DNA from: Variovorax sp. PAMC26660
GTDB taxonomy: Bacteria; Pseudomonadota; Gammaproteobacteria; Burkholderiales; Burkholderiaceae_C
Assembly (NCBI RefSeq): GCF_014302995.1
Contig: NZ_CP060295.1
Location: 7,245,501-7,309,500 of the forward strand
Direction of reading: 5' to 3'
Length of the DNA: 64,000 nucleotides
In this document: positions 11,396 through 21,262 of the stretch, one piece after another
How positions within the stretch are numbered: position 1 is the first letter of the stretch
Layout: every line of letters begins with the position of its first letter
Notes under the pieces: generated by a model
What the model saw: the letters and a program-made list of their open reading frames with translations, nothing else
Told to the model about the DNA's origin: nothing
The model's database searches: none
Translations under genes and position numbers: made by a program

Positions 11396-11680
11396 TTACG
11401 GCGCCGACGTCAGGCCCGGCTTGCGGCTCCCGTCCAGCGAATAAAGCTGCGGCCGCTCGTCCGTGACGCCGTCTGCTGGGCCGTGTTCCGTGCTGCGCGG
11501 CTGGCGATAGAGCTCGTTTTCCAGACGCCGCACGCGTTCGGCATACATCCGGGCCAGGGCACTGTGGTGCTCGGCCGCGGCCTGGTGCTCGATGCGCGCC
11601 ATCTGTGCCTCCTCCAGCAACGCCGACGCGCGCCGGAGGTACGCGGCATGGCCCGGGCGAAACAAGAAGTCGAACGTCAT
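11396..11680 (-). CDS. small coiled-coil hypothetical protein
   Basis: A 94-aa protein whose residues 10-58 are strongly helical and charged (LRRASALLEEAQMARIEHQA and onward), typical of a short coiled coil. The C-terminal third is polar and probably disordered. The ATG at 11680 has AGGAG a few bases upstream, which favours this start over one 12 codons earlier. There is no signal peptide. It stands alone, convergent with the hydrolase. The function is unknown. Confidence 0.65.
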   Translation of the reverse strand: MTFDFLFRPGHAAYLRRASALLEEAQMARIEHQAAAEHHSALARMYAERVRRLENELYRQPRSTEHGPADGVTDERPQLYSLDGSRKPGLTSAP

Positions 11681-12010
11681 TTCACGCTCCTTCCCGCAAC
11701 AGTGCGGTAGGGCCATGTTGCTCCCGCAGGCCGCAGAAAGTCTGTCGGCGGGCGCCCTACCTTTTCACGATGAACGCTACCTTTTTCCTTAACACATGGC
11801 AGTGACGCGTTTTCCCTGCCCGATGGGGACAATGCTGTGGAAAACCGTGTGTGCATTGCGCAGAATCGTTGCCTGGCGTGGCCTGCAACGCGGTGCCTGC
11901 GAAAGAGGCAGTGCACCGGTTTTTTTTGAAATCACCCGGATTCAGGGCCGCTCAGTGGTCTTTACGCATCACGTTCGCAGAGTCATGCGCTGCCATGTCC
12001 CCGGCGTGTT
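11681..12010. other. intergenic region with no clear protein gene
   Basis: The right part follows the histidine-kinase stop and the left part holds the promoter of the small coiled-coil gene. A plus-strand terminator at 11891-11927 is the only clear signal, so an unannotated plus-strand small RNA of 100-150 bases is possible. Open frames here have unconvincing composition. Confidence 0.5.
11891..11927 (+). terminator. orphan intrinsic terminator, plus strand
   Basis: CGGTGC pairs with GCACCG and the inner CTGC with GCAG around a single bulged T. The loop is GAAAGA or similar, and the stem is followed by G and then eight T residues. No plus-strand protein gene ends here. Confidence 0.65.
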
Positions 12011-13810
12011 TCAGGGATTGCGCTGCGGCACAGTCCCCGCAACGAGCAGTTTCTCGACCCAGGTTCGCAACGCATCCACTTCGACAGGCTTGTGCAACAC
12101 CGGGATCGAACGTGCCGCGGCTTCGATCAGGCGCGCCGGATCGGTGTCGCCGCTGACCAGCAGCGCGGGAATCGCGTCGTCGTTGTATTCCTCGTGCACG
12201 CGGTCGATGGCCTCGATGCCGTTCTCGTGCTCGCGCAGGCGATAGTCGCTCACGATCAGGTTGGGCTTGCCGGGCACGTCGGCAATCAATGCGACCAGCT
12301 CGGCCACACCCGCGGCGGCCACCACGCGGTGCCCCCAGCTTTCAAGAAGCAGTTGCAAGCCTTCGCGGTTCTGTGCGTCGTCATCGACCACCAATATCAG
12401 CTGCCCCTTCGCCGGCCTGACATCGAGGACCGGCGTGTCGATGCCCGCGCCGAACGCCCCCGCCTCGACGGGCGCTTCCACCGCCAACGCGCGATGCGCT
12501 TCAACACTCAACAGGAAGGCCGTTCCACGTCCTTCGGTCGAGCGCATGGCCAGCGCATGCCCCAGCAGAGCGGCTGTGCGACGAACGATGGCAAGGCCCA
12601 GCCCGAGCCCCTTGCTGCGGTCGCGCTCGGGATTCTGGAGCTGGTGGAACTCCCAGAAAATGCGCTCGTGTTCATGCGGCGGGATGCCAGGCCCCGTGTC
12701 CCAGACCTCGATGCGAACACTGCCGCCGCGTACACGGCAGCCGATCAGCACACGCCCGCTGCGTGTATGGGCGATGGCATTGCTGACCAGGTTGCGCAGG
12801 ATGCGCTCCAGCAGCATCGGGTCTGAATGGACCCATGCCTTGCAGCGCCGCACTTTCAGCGCCAGGCCCTTTTGCTGGGCTTGCGGCGTGTACTCCGTGC
12901 GGATCTGGTCCAGCAGGCGGTCGAGCGGAAAGTTCTGAAGACGCGGATGGATCACCCCCGCATCCAGCCGCGAGATGTTGAGCAACGCATCGAACAAATG
13001 CCCCATGGCGGCGCTGGCCTTCGTGATGTTCTCGACCAGATAGCGGCCGTGCACCGAAAGACGCTCATTCGCGAGCAGCCCGAGGAAAAGACTCATCGCG
13101 TGAACCGGCTGCCGCAGATCGTGGCTGGCGGCCGCGAGAAAGCGTGACTTCTCCAGGTCGCTGCGCTCGGCGGCTTCTTTCTCGAGCCGCACCTGCTGCA
13201 GCAGCGCGAGGTTTTCATAGCCCAGTTGCAATGCGTTCAGGTGCGTGCGGTTCATGCGATGGATGAACGCGACGGTGGCAACCAGGTACGCAATGCCGCT
13301 CGCGACCAGCGCCACATTGACGGCTGACGGCTGGACCGCCAAGGCGATGAATGTCGGCGCGAAGGCCGGCACCAGGAACGCATAGACGGCCGACAGCACC
13401 ATGTAGTTCGAATAGATGGCGCCGGTGCCCAGGCCGAACAGGACCACGATGAAGAACAACTGGTATTCGAGCGGAACGAAGAACGTCCAATAGGAAAACG
13501 GCAGCCCCCACAGCATGCCCGAAGCGATGTTGCCGATCACCATCTGCCGCAGCCATTGCGCGCCGGCACCGGGGCGATGGCGCACGCGGTGAAAGAACAG
13601 CATTGCGGCAAACCTGCAGGCCGCCACGAACACGGTGGCCGACAGCCAGACGACCACCTGCGTCCTCGGGACCACTGCCAGCATCACGTAGGCCACCACG
13701 CAGGCCGAGACGACCGACCCGGTCAACGCGAACGGAAAGCTGCGCAGCAAGACGGAGACCTGCACGTCGAAAACGCGTTGGCTGTCGGTGGGCTGGGAGA
13801 GGCTGGTCAT
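12011..13810 (-). CDS. hybrid sensor histidine kinase/response regulator
   Basis: This 599-aa membrane protein has about six hydrophobic segments between residues 27 and 185 and no periplasmic sensor domain. A short coil follows, then a HisKA domain with phospho-acceptor His230 in ASHDLRQPVHAM. The HATPase domain carries NLVSNAIAHTRSG, DTGPGIPPHEHERIFWEF and GLGLGLAI. A C-terminal receiver domain has the acidic pocket in VVDDD, phosphorylated Asp522 in VSDYRL and a lysine in HKPVEV. The architecture resembles orphan hybrid kinases of Burkholderiales. No partner regulator is adjacent, although a GAF protein is encoded divergently. The signal sensed is unknown. Confidence 0.93.
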   Translation of the reverse strand: MTSLSQPTDSQRVFDVQVSVLLRSFPFALTGSVVSACVVAYVMLAVVPRTQVVVWLSATVFVAACRFAAMLFFHRVRHRPGAGAQWLRQMVIGNIASGMLWGLPFSYWTFFVPLEYQLFFIVVLFGLGTGAIYSNYMVLSAVYAFLVPAFAPTFIALAVQPSAVNVALVASGIAYLVATVAFIHRMNRTHLNALQLGYENLALLQQVRLEKEAAERSDLEKSRFLAAASHDLRQPVHAMSLFLGLLANERLSVHGRYLVENITKASAAMGHLFDALLNISRLDAGVIHPRLQNFPLDRLLDQIRTEYTPQAQQKGLALKVRRCKAWVHSDPMLLERILRNLVSNAIAHTRSGRVLIGCRVRGGSVRIEVWDTGPGIPPHEHERIFWEFHQLQNPERDRSKGLGLGLAIVRRTAALLGHALAMRSTEGRGTAFLLSVEAHRALAVEAPVEAGAFGAGIDTPVLDVRPAKGQLILVVDDDAQNREGLQLLLESWGHRVVAAAGVAELVALIADVPGKPNLIVSDYRLREHENGIEAIDRVHEEYNDDAIPALLVSGDTDPARLIEAAARSIPVLHKPVEVDALRTWVEKLLVAGTVPQRNP

Positions 13811-13997
13811 GCGAAGTCCGGGTTTCGGGAATCAAAAGGCGGGGGCGAAAGCTGTTTCCGGGCTGATGCATCGCCGCATCGAGTCTCGCATCCCTTCGCC
13901 GCATCGCAAGTCGATCCGCAGGTCACTTGCGCAAAGCCCCGCGCGAGGTGAGTCACCACCGGGTGCGGCGCTAAACTCGGCGGCCTCGGAGCCCTGC

Positions 13998-14648
13998 ATG
14001 CCCACCCTCAACCGATTTCAAAAGGAATCCGCTCTTCGAGCATCCGGCGTGAAACTGCGCCCGTATCCTTTGGCCAGAGATGCCACGGGCGGCGCCGACC
14101 AACGTGCAGCAGACCTCGAATTCCTCCACGCCTGTACGGCCTGGGAAGACGATATCGACAAGCTGTACCTGCAGCAGGTTCTTGCACAGCCACCGGCGAG
14201 GACGAGCGACGGCATTCAAGCGTTCGTTGCCACATGCGAGCAGCAAGGCGTGGCCGCAGCACTCGCGCAACTCAATCGCGGCGTGCCCCACCGCTACACC
14301 GCCGTCTATCGGCTGGAGGGCGAGATGCTGAAGAACATCGCGCTCTTCGACAAGGCGGGAGAGGATCGCCCGGAGTTCCTGGCCGAAGTTCCGTTGGGAA
14401 CGAGTTTCTGCCAGTTCGTGCTCCGGGACGGCTCCTTCCTGACCAGCGATTCTGCGAAGGACGACAGATTGAATGGGCACCCTTACAAGGGAGTCATGGT
14501 CGCGTACCACGGGGTGCCCGTGCTCAACGAGACGGGAACCCTCTTCGGATCTCTCTGCCATTTCGACGTGCAGGCGCAACCGCTGAGTGACGTGGAGTTC
14601 GAGCGCCTCAAATTCGTGGCGGGCGTCATTCGCCCTTATTTGAAATAG
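13998..14648 (+). CDS. GAF domain protein
   Basis: This is a 216-aa cytoplasmic protein. After an N-terminal helix pair, residues 75-210 form a GAF-like sensory fold, with HRYTAVYRLEGEMLKNIALFD, FCQFVLRDGSFLTSD and the closing GTLFGSLCHFDV strand. GGAG lies 6 bases before the ATG at 13998 and fixes the start. No output domain is attached. It is divergent from the hybrid histidine kinase, with about 190 bases between them, so it may supply or modulate the kinase signal; that is inference. Ligand could be a small molecule or heme; no diagnostic ligand residue was recognised. Confidence 0.8.
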   Translation: MPTLNRFQKESALRASGVKLRPYPLARDATGGADQRAADLEFLHACTAWEDDIDKLYLQQVLAQPPARTSDGIQAFVATCEQQGVAAALAQLNRGVPHRYTAVYRLEGEMLKNIALFDKAGEDRPEFLAEVPLGTSFCQFVLRDGSFLTSDSAKDDRLNGHPYKGVMVAYHGVPVLNETGTLFGSLCHFDVQAQPLSDVEFERLKFVAGVIRPYLK

Positions 14649-14661
14649 GGCCCCGCGCCCG

Positions 14662-14883
14662 TCACTGGCTCCTCTTTTTCGCCCACTCCATCGCCATTGC
14701 CTTTGCGCGTTCCAGCGCTTCGGCCCGGCTGCCTCCTGCGTGTGGGTCGATCTTCAAGGTTCGTATGTCGTCACCCGGTGGCGCGCGGTATCGAACAACG
14801 GCCTGAAACTCGCCGGACGGCAACTGCTCGGCGCTGCACAGGAAGGACCAGCCTCCATGGGGGAATTCGACCAGCTCATCCAC
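14662..14883 (-). CDS. small hypothetical protein, GTG start, possible frameshift
   Basis: A 73-aa soluble protein (MDELVEFPHG start) with good coding character and a helical, lysine-rich C-terminus (EALERAKAMAMEWAKKRSQ). The in-frame start is a GTG at 14883 with AAGGAA upstream. The reading frame continues upstream in sensible codons (SARQKEIT) but lacks an ATG. A strong ribosome site and ATG at 14962 instead open a different frame that stops inside this gene. Either the two are translationally coupled or one original gene has suffered a one-base shift. No known family was recognised. Confidence 0.6.
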   Translation of the reverse strand: MDELVEFPHGGWSFLCSAEQLPSGEFQAVVRYRAPPGDDIRTLKIDPHAGGSRAEALERAKAMAMEWAKKRSQ

Positions 14884-14962
14884 GGTGATTTCCTTCTGGC
14901 GCGCTGAAGTGCGCGTGCCGCGCCAGAGCGTGGGTGAATTCTTCTTTGGTTGTGTTTTTCAT
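14876..14962 (-). CDS. 28-codon leader peptide or 5' half of a frameshifted gene
   Basis: Begins MKNTTKEEFTHALARHAHFSA. Its ATG at 14962 is preceded by GGAGGT at ideal spacing, the best ribosome site in the neighbourhood. Its TGA at 14876-14878 overlaps the GTG start of the downstream gene. If one base is shifted near 14900, it fuses into the downstream frame as one protein of about 100 aa. Confidence 0.45.
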   Translation of the reverse strand: MKNTTKEEFTHALARHAHFSAPEGNHRG

Positions 14963-15069
14963 GCTGACCTCCGTAGTGAGAGATCAAGCTAAACGCCGGT
15001 CGTTCCTCTCTCTGTAGGAGGCTGCCCCGGCTCGGTCTCGGGGAAAGCGCAGGCGCCGCAGAGCCGCCA

Positions 15070-15099
15070 TCGAGACAGCCTCAAGACTGCCAGTAGAAT
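15070..15099 (+). promoter_or_regulatory. probable tRNA promoter
   Basis: TCGAGA at 15070-15075 and TAGAAT at 15094-15099 are separated by 18 bases. The second matches the -10 consensus in five of six positions. Transcription would start a few bases before the mature tRNA. Confidence 0.45.
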
Positions 15100-15111
15100 T
15101 CGCCTCGGTCC

Positions 15112-15185
15112 GCGGGTGTAGTTCAATGGCAGAACGGCAGCTTCCCAAGCTTCATACGAGGGTTCGATTCCCTTCACCCGCTCCA
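15112..15185 (+). tRNA. tRNA-Gly (anticodon CCC)
   Basis: A 74-base cloverleaf with acceptor stem GCGGGTG/CACCCGC, a D-arm with GTAGTTCAATGG, anticodon loop TTCCCAA giving CCC, and a T-arm GAGGGTTCGATTCCCTT. CCA is encoded. It decodes GGG glycine codons. It sits just before the convergent end of the phosphonate minus-strand operon. Confidence 0.95.
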
Positions 15186-15242
15186 CTTCGCATTTTCCGA
15201 AGCACTTCGCCCTTGGTCGAAGCCGCTCTTCGGCCCGGTGCT

Positions 15243-16631
15243 TCAAGCCTTGTCAGCCTTCCCCGCAGCGTTCGCCAGCTTGCTGAGCAACCGGTCGACC
15301 AGCCACGGTTGGCGGTTCTGGTCTTCGGCCCGTTCTTTTCGGCGAATCGCATTGCGCACCACGATCGAGCCCACGTAGCGCATCGGCTCCGGCGGGAAGT
15401 AACCGAGCGGCCCGTTTGTCAGCGGGCTGCGGGTCCATGCGTTGTCCTGGTCGAGCACCAGCGACGACAGGATCTGCCCCCCCATGTAGGTCGGCCCGAC
15501 GCCGTTGCCCGAGTAGCCGAATCCGTAATAGAGATGGGGTGCGCCGTCGAGCTTTCCGAAGAACGGAAACCCCGTCACCGAGCGGTCGGACGGGCCGTTC
15601 CAACTGGCCGTGATCGGTGTGCCACTCAGCGCCGGAAAGAACGAGTGCAGGGCCTGCGTCAGCTCGGCCTCGTACGGCGAGCGCTCGTCGAACACCTCAG
15701 CCATGCGGCCGCCCCAGGCAAAGGTGTTGCCGCCCTTGCCCAGCATGATGCGGCCGTCGACGGTGCTGCGGTAGTAGTACACGAAGGTGCGCGAATCGAG
15801 CACCGAGACGCCGTCGCGCAAACCGATCTGTTGCAGCAGATCGGGACACCGCTCCGTGATGATCATGTCGCTCGACACGATGGCGATGGTGCGCTCGAAC
15901 TGCGGGAAGGCACTGGCCATCCATGCATTCATCGCAAGCACCAGTTTCTTCGCGCGCACGCTGCCGGTGGGCGTGCGAACCACGACCGGATGGCCGGTGC
16001 TGAAGTCCAGCATCGGCGTGCGCTCATGAATGCGGATGCCCATGGCGAGCGCCACGCGCCGAAGTCCGCGCACCAGCTTGCCCGGATGCACGGTCGCGGC
16101 GATGGGCGAATACACGCCGGCCAGGTTGCGCGCGGAGCCCGAGCGCCGTGCCACTTCGTCCGGCGGCAAGGTGCGGTAGGAGTGGATGCCGCGCGCTTCC
16201 AACGCCTGCATCATCGGATCGAGCGCGCCGATCTGGGCCTGCGAGGTGGCGGTGTAGAGCGTGCCGTCTTGCCGCAGTTCGGCATCGATGCCATGTGTGG
16301 CGCAGAAGTCGGCGATGTGCTGGACTGCGGCCTCCGACGCTTTCACAAGGCGCACCGCTTCGTCTTCGCCGAACAGCCGACGCAGGGTCAGGAACTTGGC
16401 CGACCAGGTGAGCAGGCAACCGCCGTTGCGGCCACTCGCACCGGCACCGCAGAGATCGCTCTCGATGATGACGATGTCGAGCGCAGGCGCCTGCAGCTTG
16501 GCCTGAATGGCGGTCCACAGGCCGGTGAAACCGCCGCCGACGATGCAGACATCGGCGCTCTGTTCGCCCTGCAGCGCGGGTGCGAGGTCACCGTCGTTGA
16601 ACAAAGCCTGTTCGATCCAGAAGGGGCGCAT
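15243..16631 (-). CDS. FAD-dependent amine/amino-acid oxidoreductase
   Basis: This 462-aa protein of the DAO superfamily is related to gamma-glutamylputrescine oxidase-type enzymes. The FAD motif GGGFTG is at residues 32-37, then GASGRNGG, and the C-terminal FAD loop has FGYSGNGVGPTYMGG. The start at 16631 removes a long unlikely extension. It is the last gene of a minus-strand operon that begins with phnR, phnA and phnY, 17 bases after the GNAT gene. That context suggests it oxidatively deaminates an aminoalkylphosphonate such as an N-methylated AEP, giving the aldehyde used by PhnY. This is inference; a general amine oxidase cannot be excluded. Confidence 0.9.
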   Translation of the reverse strand: MRPFWIEQALFNDGDLAPALQGEQSADVCIVGGGFTGLWTAIQAKLQAPALDIVIIESDLCGAGASGRNGGCLLTWSAKFLTLRRLFGEDEAVRLVKASEAAVQHIADFCATHGIDAELRQDGTLYTATSQAQIGALDPMMQALEARGIHSYRTLPPDEVARRSGSARNLAGVYSPIAATVHPGKLVRGLRRVALAMGIRIHERTPMLDFSTGHPVVVRTPTGSVRAKKLVLAMNAWMASAFPQFERTIAIVSSDMIITERCPDLLQQIGLRDGVSVLDSRTFVYYYRSTVDGRIMLGKGGNTFAWGGRMAEVFDERSPYEAELTQALHSFFPALSGTPITASWNGPSDRSVTGFPFFGKLDGAPHLYYGFGYSGNGVGPTYMGGQILSSLVLDQDNAWTRSPLTNGPLGYFPPEPMRYVGSIVVRNAIRRKERAEDQNRQPWLVDRLLSKLANAAGKADKA

Positions 16632-16648
16632 GTCGGGCTCTCGGGTTG

Positions 16649-17098
16649 TCAGGGCTTGCGCCGCATTTCGTAGGAAAGCCCGGACTCGCGCTCGACGACA
16701 AACCCGAAGCGCTCGTAAAGCGATTTCGCCGGATTCGCCTTCAGCACGCTGAGCGTGAGGTCGACGCCTTCCCTTGCAGCCTGGTCGATGACCTCGGCCA
16801 ACAGCCCGGTGCCGATGCCACCGCTCTGGAAGCCGGATGCCAACTGGATCTGGATGAGCACCCACTCGTGCGGATCGCGCGACACCTTGAGCAGGCCGAC
16901 CGGTGCACCTTCATGCAGCAATACTTCGGCGCACTCGAAGCGATGCATCAGCCGCGCCATGTGGTGCGCGTCGCTGACTTCGCCACCGGAAGCGATCATG
17001 TGGCCGTTCATCGTTCGCTGCCTCAGGTCGAGTAGGAAGGGAATGTCTTCCGGCGTCGCCTGGCGGCGCTGCAATGCGAGAGGTCGCGTGACGCTCAT
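16649..17098 (-). CDS. GNAT-family N-acetyltransferase
   Basis: A 149-aa single GNAT domain. The acetyl-CoA loop lies in QSGGIGTGLLAEVI and the fold ends with the usual LYERFGFVVERE strand-helix. It probably transfers acetyl from acetyl-CoA to an amine in the cytoplasm. Its ATG overlaps the TGA of the PhnZ-like gene by 4 bases, so the two are translationally coupled. The operon suggests an aminophosphonate substrate, as for PhnO in E. coli, but it is not close enough by eye to call PhnO. The start at 17098 is chosen over a longer, Ala-rich extension. Confidence 0.87.
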   Translation of the reverse strand: MSVTRPLALQRRQATPEDIPFLLDLRQRTMNGHMIASGGEVSDAHHMARLMHRFECAEVLLHEGAPVGLLKVSRDPHEWVLIQIQLASGFQSGGIGTGLLAEVIDQAAREGVDLTLSVLKANPAKSLYERFGFVVERESGLSYEMRRKP

Positions 17099-17661
17099 GG
17101 CTGCGCCGTGGCGACAGGCCGCGACGCAAGCGCCAGATGCCCTGCATAGTGCAGCAGGTCGGGCGTCTTCGCATCGGCGCACTTGGCCGTGTCGTCCCAG
17201 CGCCGCAGGCGAACCGCGTCCATCGCATAGGGCAAAGCCTCGAAGGCCTTGGCCTGTGCCTCGTCAAACACGCCGCCCTGCAGCTGCAGGCTGCGCTTCG
17301 AATCGGGCGACAGCGCTTCCAGATAGCCGGGTTCGCGCGCGCACAGGAAGCGCTTGGCGTCCACGTGCAAGCGGATCGGCTCCAGCGTGGCCGGGCCGAA
17401 CAGCGCACGCAGAAACGGCAGGCAGCGGTACTGGTGCAGGTCGTCCAGCCCCTGCTGCGTTGGCGTGCCGCCGAAGTCATGCAGCAGATGGCCCAGGTCG
17501 TGCAACAGCGACGCCGCAATCAGCGCGCTGCCGGCACCTTCCTGCTCGGCCAGGTGCGCCGACTGCAGCGCATGCTCCAGTTGCGTGACGGGCTCGCCGT
17601 CGTACTGCGCGCCGCCCTTGGACTCGAAGAGGCCGACGATGTCGGGAATGCTCAGGCTCAT
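17095..17661 (-). CDS. PhnZ-like HD-domain di-iron oxygenase
   Basis: A 188-aa HD protein of the type associated with phosphonate degradation operons. The candidate iron ligands are His30, His54-Asp55, His76, His99 and Asp156. Tyr20 and Glu23, spaced YxxE, match the substrate lid. From memory of Synechococcus PhnZ (Tyr24, Glu27, His34, His58, Asp59, His80, His104, Asp161) every position is conserved with an offset of 4 or 5. PhnZ splits 2-amino-1-hydroxyethylphosphonate to glycine and phosphate with a mixed-valent di-iron site. The usual hydroxylating partner, the 2-oxoglutarate oxygenase PhnY*, is absent here, so the natural substrate may already be hydroxylated. It lies 6 bases after phnY. 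Confidence 0.9.
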   Translation of the reverse strand: MSLSIPDIVGLFESKGGAQYDGEPVTQLEHALQSAHLAEQEGAGSALIAASLLHDLGHLLHDFGGTPTQQGLDDLHQYRCLPFLRALFGPATLEPIRLHVDAKRFLCAREPGYLEALSPDSKRSLQLQGGVFDEAQAKAFEALPYAMDAVRLRRWDDTAKCADAKTPDLLHYAGHLALASRPVATAQP

Positions 17662-17667
17662 GCTTGC

Positions 17668-19116
17668 TTACCAGGGCAACGAATAGGTCTTGCAGTTGGT
17701 AAAGCTCTTCATGGCTTCGAGCACGCCTTCCTTGTAGCCCAGGCCCGAGTCCTTGATGCCGCCGAAGGGCGTCAGCTCCAGCCGGTAGCCCGGCACCTCG
17801 CGCACATTGACGCTGCCCACGTTCAGCTCGCGGATGAAGCGCGTGATGTAGTCCAGCCGGTTGGTGCACACCGCCGAGGACAGGCCATAGGCCGTGCCGT
17901 TGGAGATGCGGATCGCTTCTTCGATGGTCTTGAAGCGGATCACCGGCGAGACCGGCCCGAAGGTCTCGTGCTTGGCCACTGTCATCTCGGGGTCCACGTG
18001 GTCGAGCACTGTGGGCGAATACAGCGCGCCCCTGCGCTCGTTGCCGTACAAGAGCTTGGCACCGGCCGCGATGGCCTCGTTGACCACCGCCTCGAACTGC
18101 CTGGCGGCAGCCTCGTCGATCACCGTGCCCATGTCGGTGTCCGGGTCCATCGGGTCGCCGTACTTCAGCGCCTTGGTCTTGGCCACCAGCAGCTCGACGA
18201 ACTGATCCGCCACGGATTCGTGCACCAGCATGCGCTTGACCGCCGTGCAGCGCTGGCCCGAGTTCTTGTACGAACCGTTGGCCGCCAGCGTGGCCGCCTC
18301 TTCCACATCCGCGTCTTCCATCACGATGATCGGATCGTTGCCCCCCAGCTCCAGGATCTGGCGCTTGTAGACCGCCTTGCCCGAGATGTACTTGCCGATC
18401 GGCACGCCACCGGTGAAGGTGACCAGGTCGACGTCGGCGTTGGTGAGCAGTTCGTCGGCAATCTCGGCCGGGTCACCCGTGAGCACCGACAGCATCTGCG
18501 GCGGCAGGCCCGCTTCATACAGGATGTCGGCCAGCAGGAAGGCCGTGAGCGGCGTCTTCTCGCTGGGCTTGAGCACGATGCGGTTGTTGGTCGCAATGGC
18601 CGGCGCCACCTTGTGGATCACCTGGTTCAGCGGATGGTTGAACGGGGTGATGGCGGTGATGGCGCCCAGCAGGGGTTCGCGCAGCGTGTAGACCTTGCGG
18701 CTCTTGCCGTGGTGCGTGAGGTCGCAGGAGAACACCTGGCCGTCGTCCACCAGTGCCTGGTTGGCGGCGAACAGCAGCACGTCGGAGGCACGGCCCACCT
18801 CGTACAGCGAGTCCTTGCGCGAGAGGCCCGACTCGAGCGTGATGGTGCGCGAGATCTCGTCCAGGCGCGAAGCGATGATCTCGCCTGCGCGCATGAGGAT
18901 CTTGTAGCGCTCGTAGCGGGTGAGCGTGGACTTGTAGTCGCGGGCGATGCGAAGCGCATTGCGCACGTCGTCCAGCGTGGCCTTGGGCACGGTGGCGATG
19001 ACTTCGCCGGTGTAGGGGTAGGTCACCTCGATCACGCGGTCGCGGTGGACGCGCTCACCGGCGATGCGCAGGGCTTCGCGGTGGATGGTGCCTGGCTTCA
19101 GGGTGGCTTGGCTCAT
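17668..19116 (-). CDS. phnY: phosphonoacetaldehyde dehydrogenase
   Basis: A 482-aa aldehyde dehydrogenase that oxidises phosphonoacetaldehyde to phosphonoacetate with NAD. Cys290 in NSGQRCTAVKR is the nucleophile and Glu256 in LELGGNDP the general base; the NAD region includes TPFNHPLNQ and FTGGVPIG. The assignment over generic aldehyde dehydrogenases rests on its position between phnA and the PhnZ-like gene and on overall similarity to PhnY sequences. The substrate comes from PhnW, encoded on the opposite arm, and the product goes to PhnA. It is not the 2-oxoglutarate oxygenase also called PhnY (PhnY*). Confidence 0.93.
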   Translation of the reverse strand: MSQATLKPGTIHREALRIAGERVHRDRVIEVTYPYTGEVIATVPKATLDDVRNALRIARDYKSTLTRYERYKILMRAGEIIASRLDEISRTITLESGLSRKDSLYEVGRASDVLLFAANQALVDDGQVFSCDLTHHGKSRKVYTLREPLLGAITAITPFNHPLNQVIHKVAPAIATNNRIVLKPSEKTPLTAFLLADILYEAGLPPQMLSVLTGDPAEIADELLTNADVDLVTFTGGVPIGKYISGKAVYKRQILELGGNDPIIVMEDADVEEAATLAANGSYKNSGQRCTAVKRMLVHESVADQFVELLVAKTKALKYGDPMDPDTDMGTVIDEAAARQFEAVVNEAIAAGAKLLYGNERRGALYSPTVLDHVDPEMTVAKHETFGPVSPVIRFKTIEEAIRISNGTAYGLSSAVCTNRLDYITRFIRELNVGSVNVREVPGYRLELTPFGGIKDSGLGYKEGVLEAMKSFTNCKTYSLPW

Positions 19117-19147
19117 GGGGTGCTTCTTGCTCCGGAAGGCGTTTGCG

Positions 19148-21104
<1,957 letters not shown>

Positions 21105-21125
21105 GGGGCGTATTTTCCCCAAGGA

Positions 21126-21163
21126 TTGAAAACTGTCAACAATTTTTTATTGACAGTCTTCAA
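21126..21163. promoter_or_regulatory. palindromic operator in divergent phnR/phnS promoter
   Basis: TTGAA-A-ACTGTCAA at 21126-21139 is mirrored by TTGACAGT-C-TTCAA at 21150-21163 across a 10-base AT-rich centre. Each arm contains a TTGACA hexamer reading outwards. On the plus strand TTGACA (21150-21155) is 17 bases from TACATT (21173-21178), the likely phnS promoter. On the minus strand TTGACA (21134-21139) is 17 bases from AAAATA. A regulator bound here, probably PhnR, would cover both -35 boxes. Confidence 0.7.
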
Positions 21164-21262
21164 TCATCAATCTACATTCCGCCCACCGGGGCCTGGCACG
21201 CCAGTTGCCGGAGCCCGCCACTCACCTCTACCAGTGACAGCCAGCCCTCTCAGGAGAAACAG

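Noticed and set aside
11796..12245. A 149-codon plus-strand frame near the histidine kinase
   Set aside because: Runs through a strong terminator and into the antisense of the kinase gene; no ribosome site.
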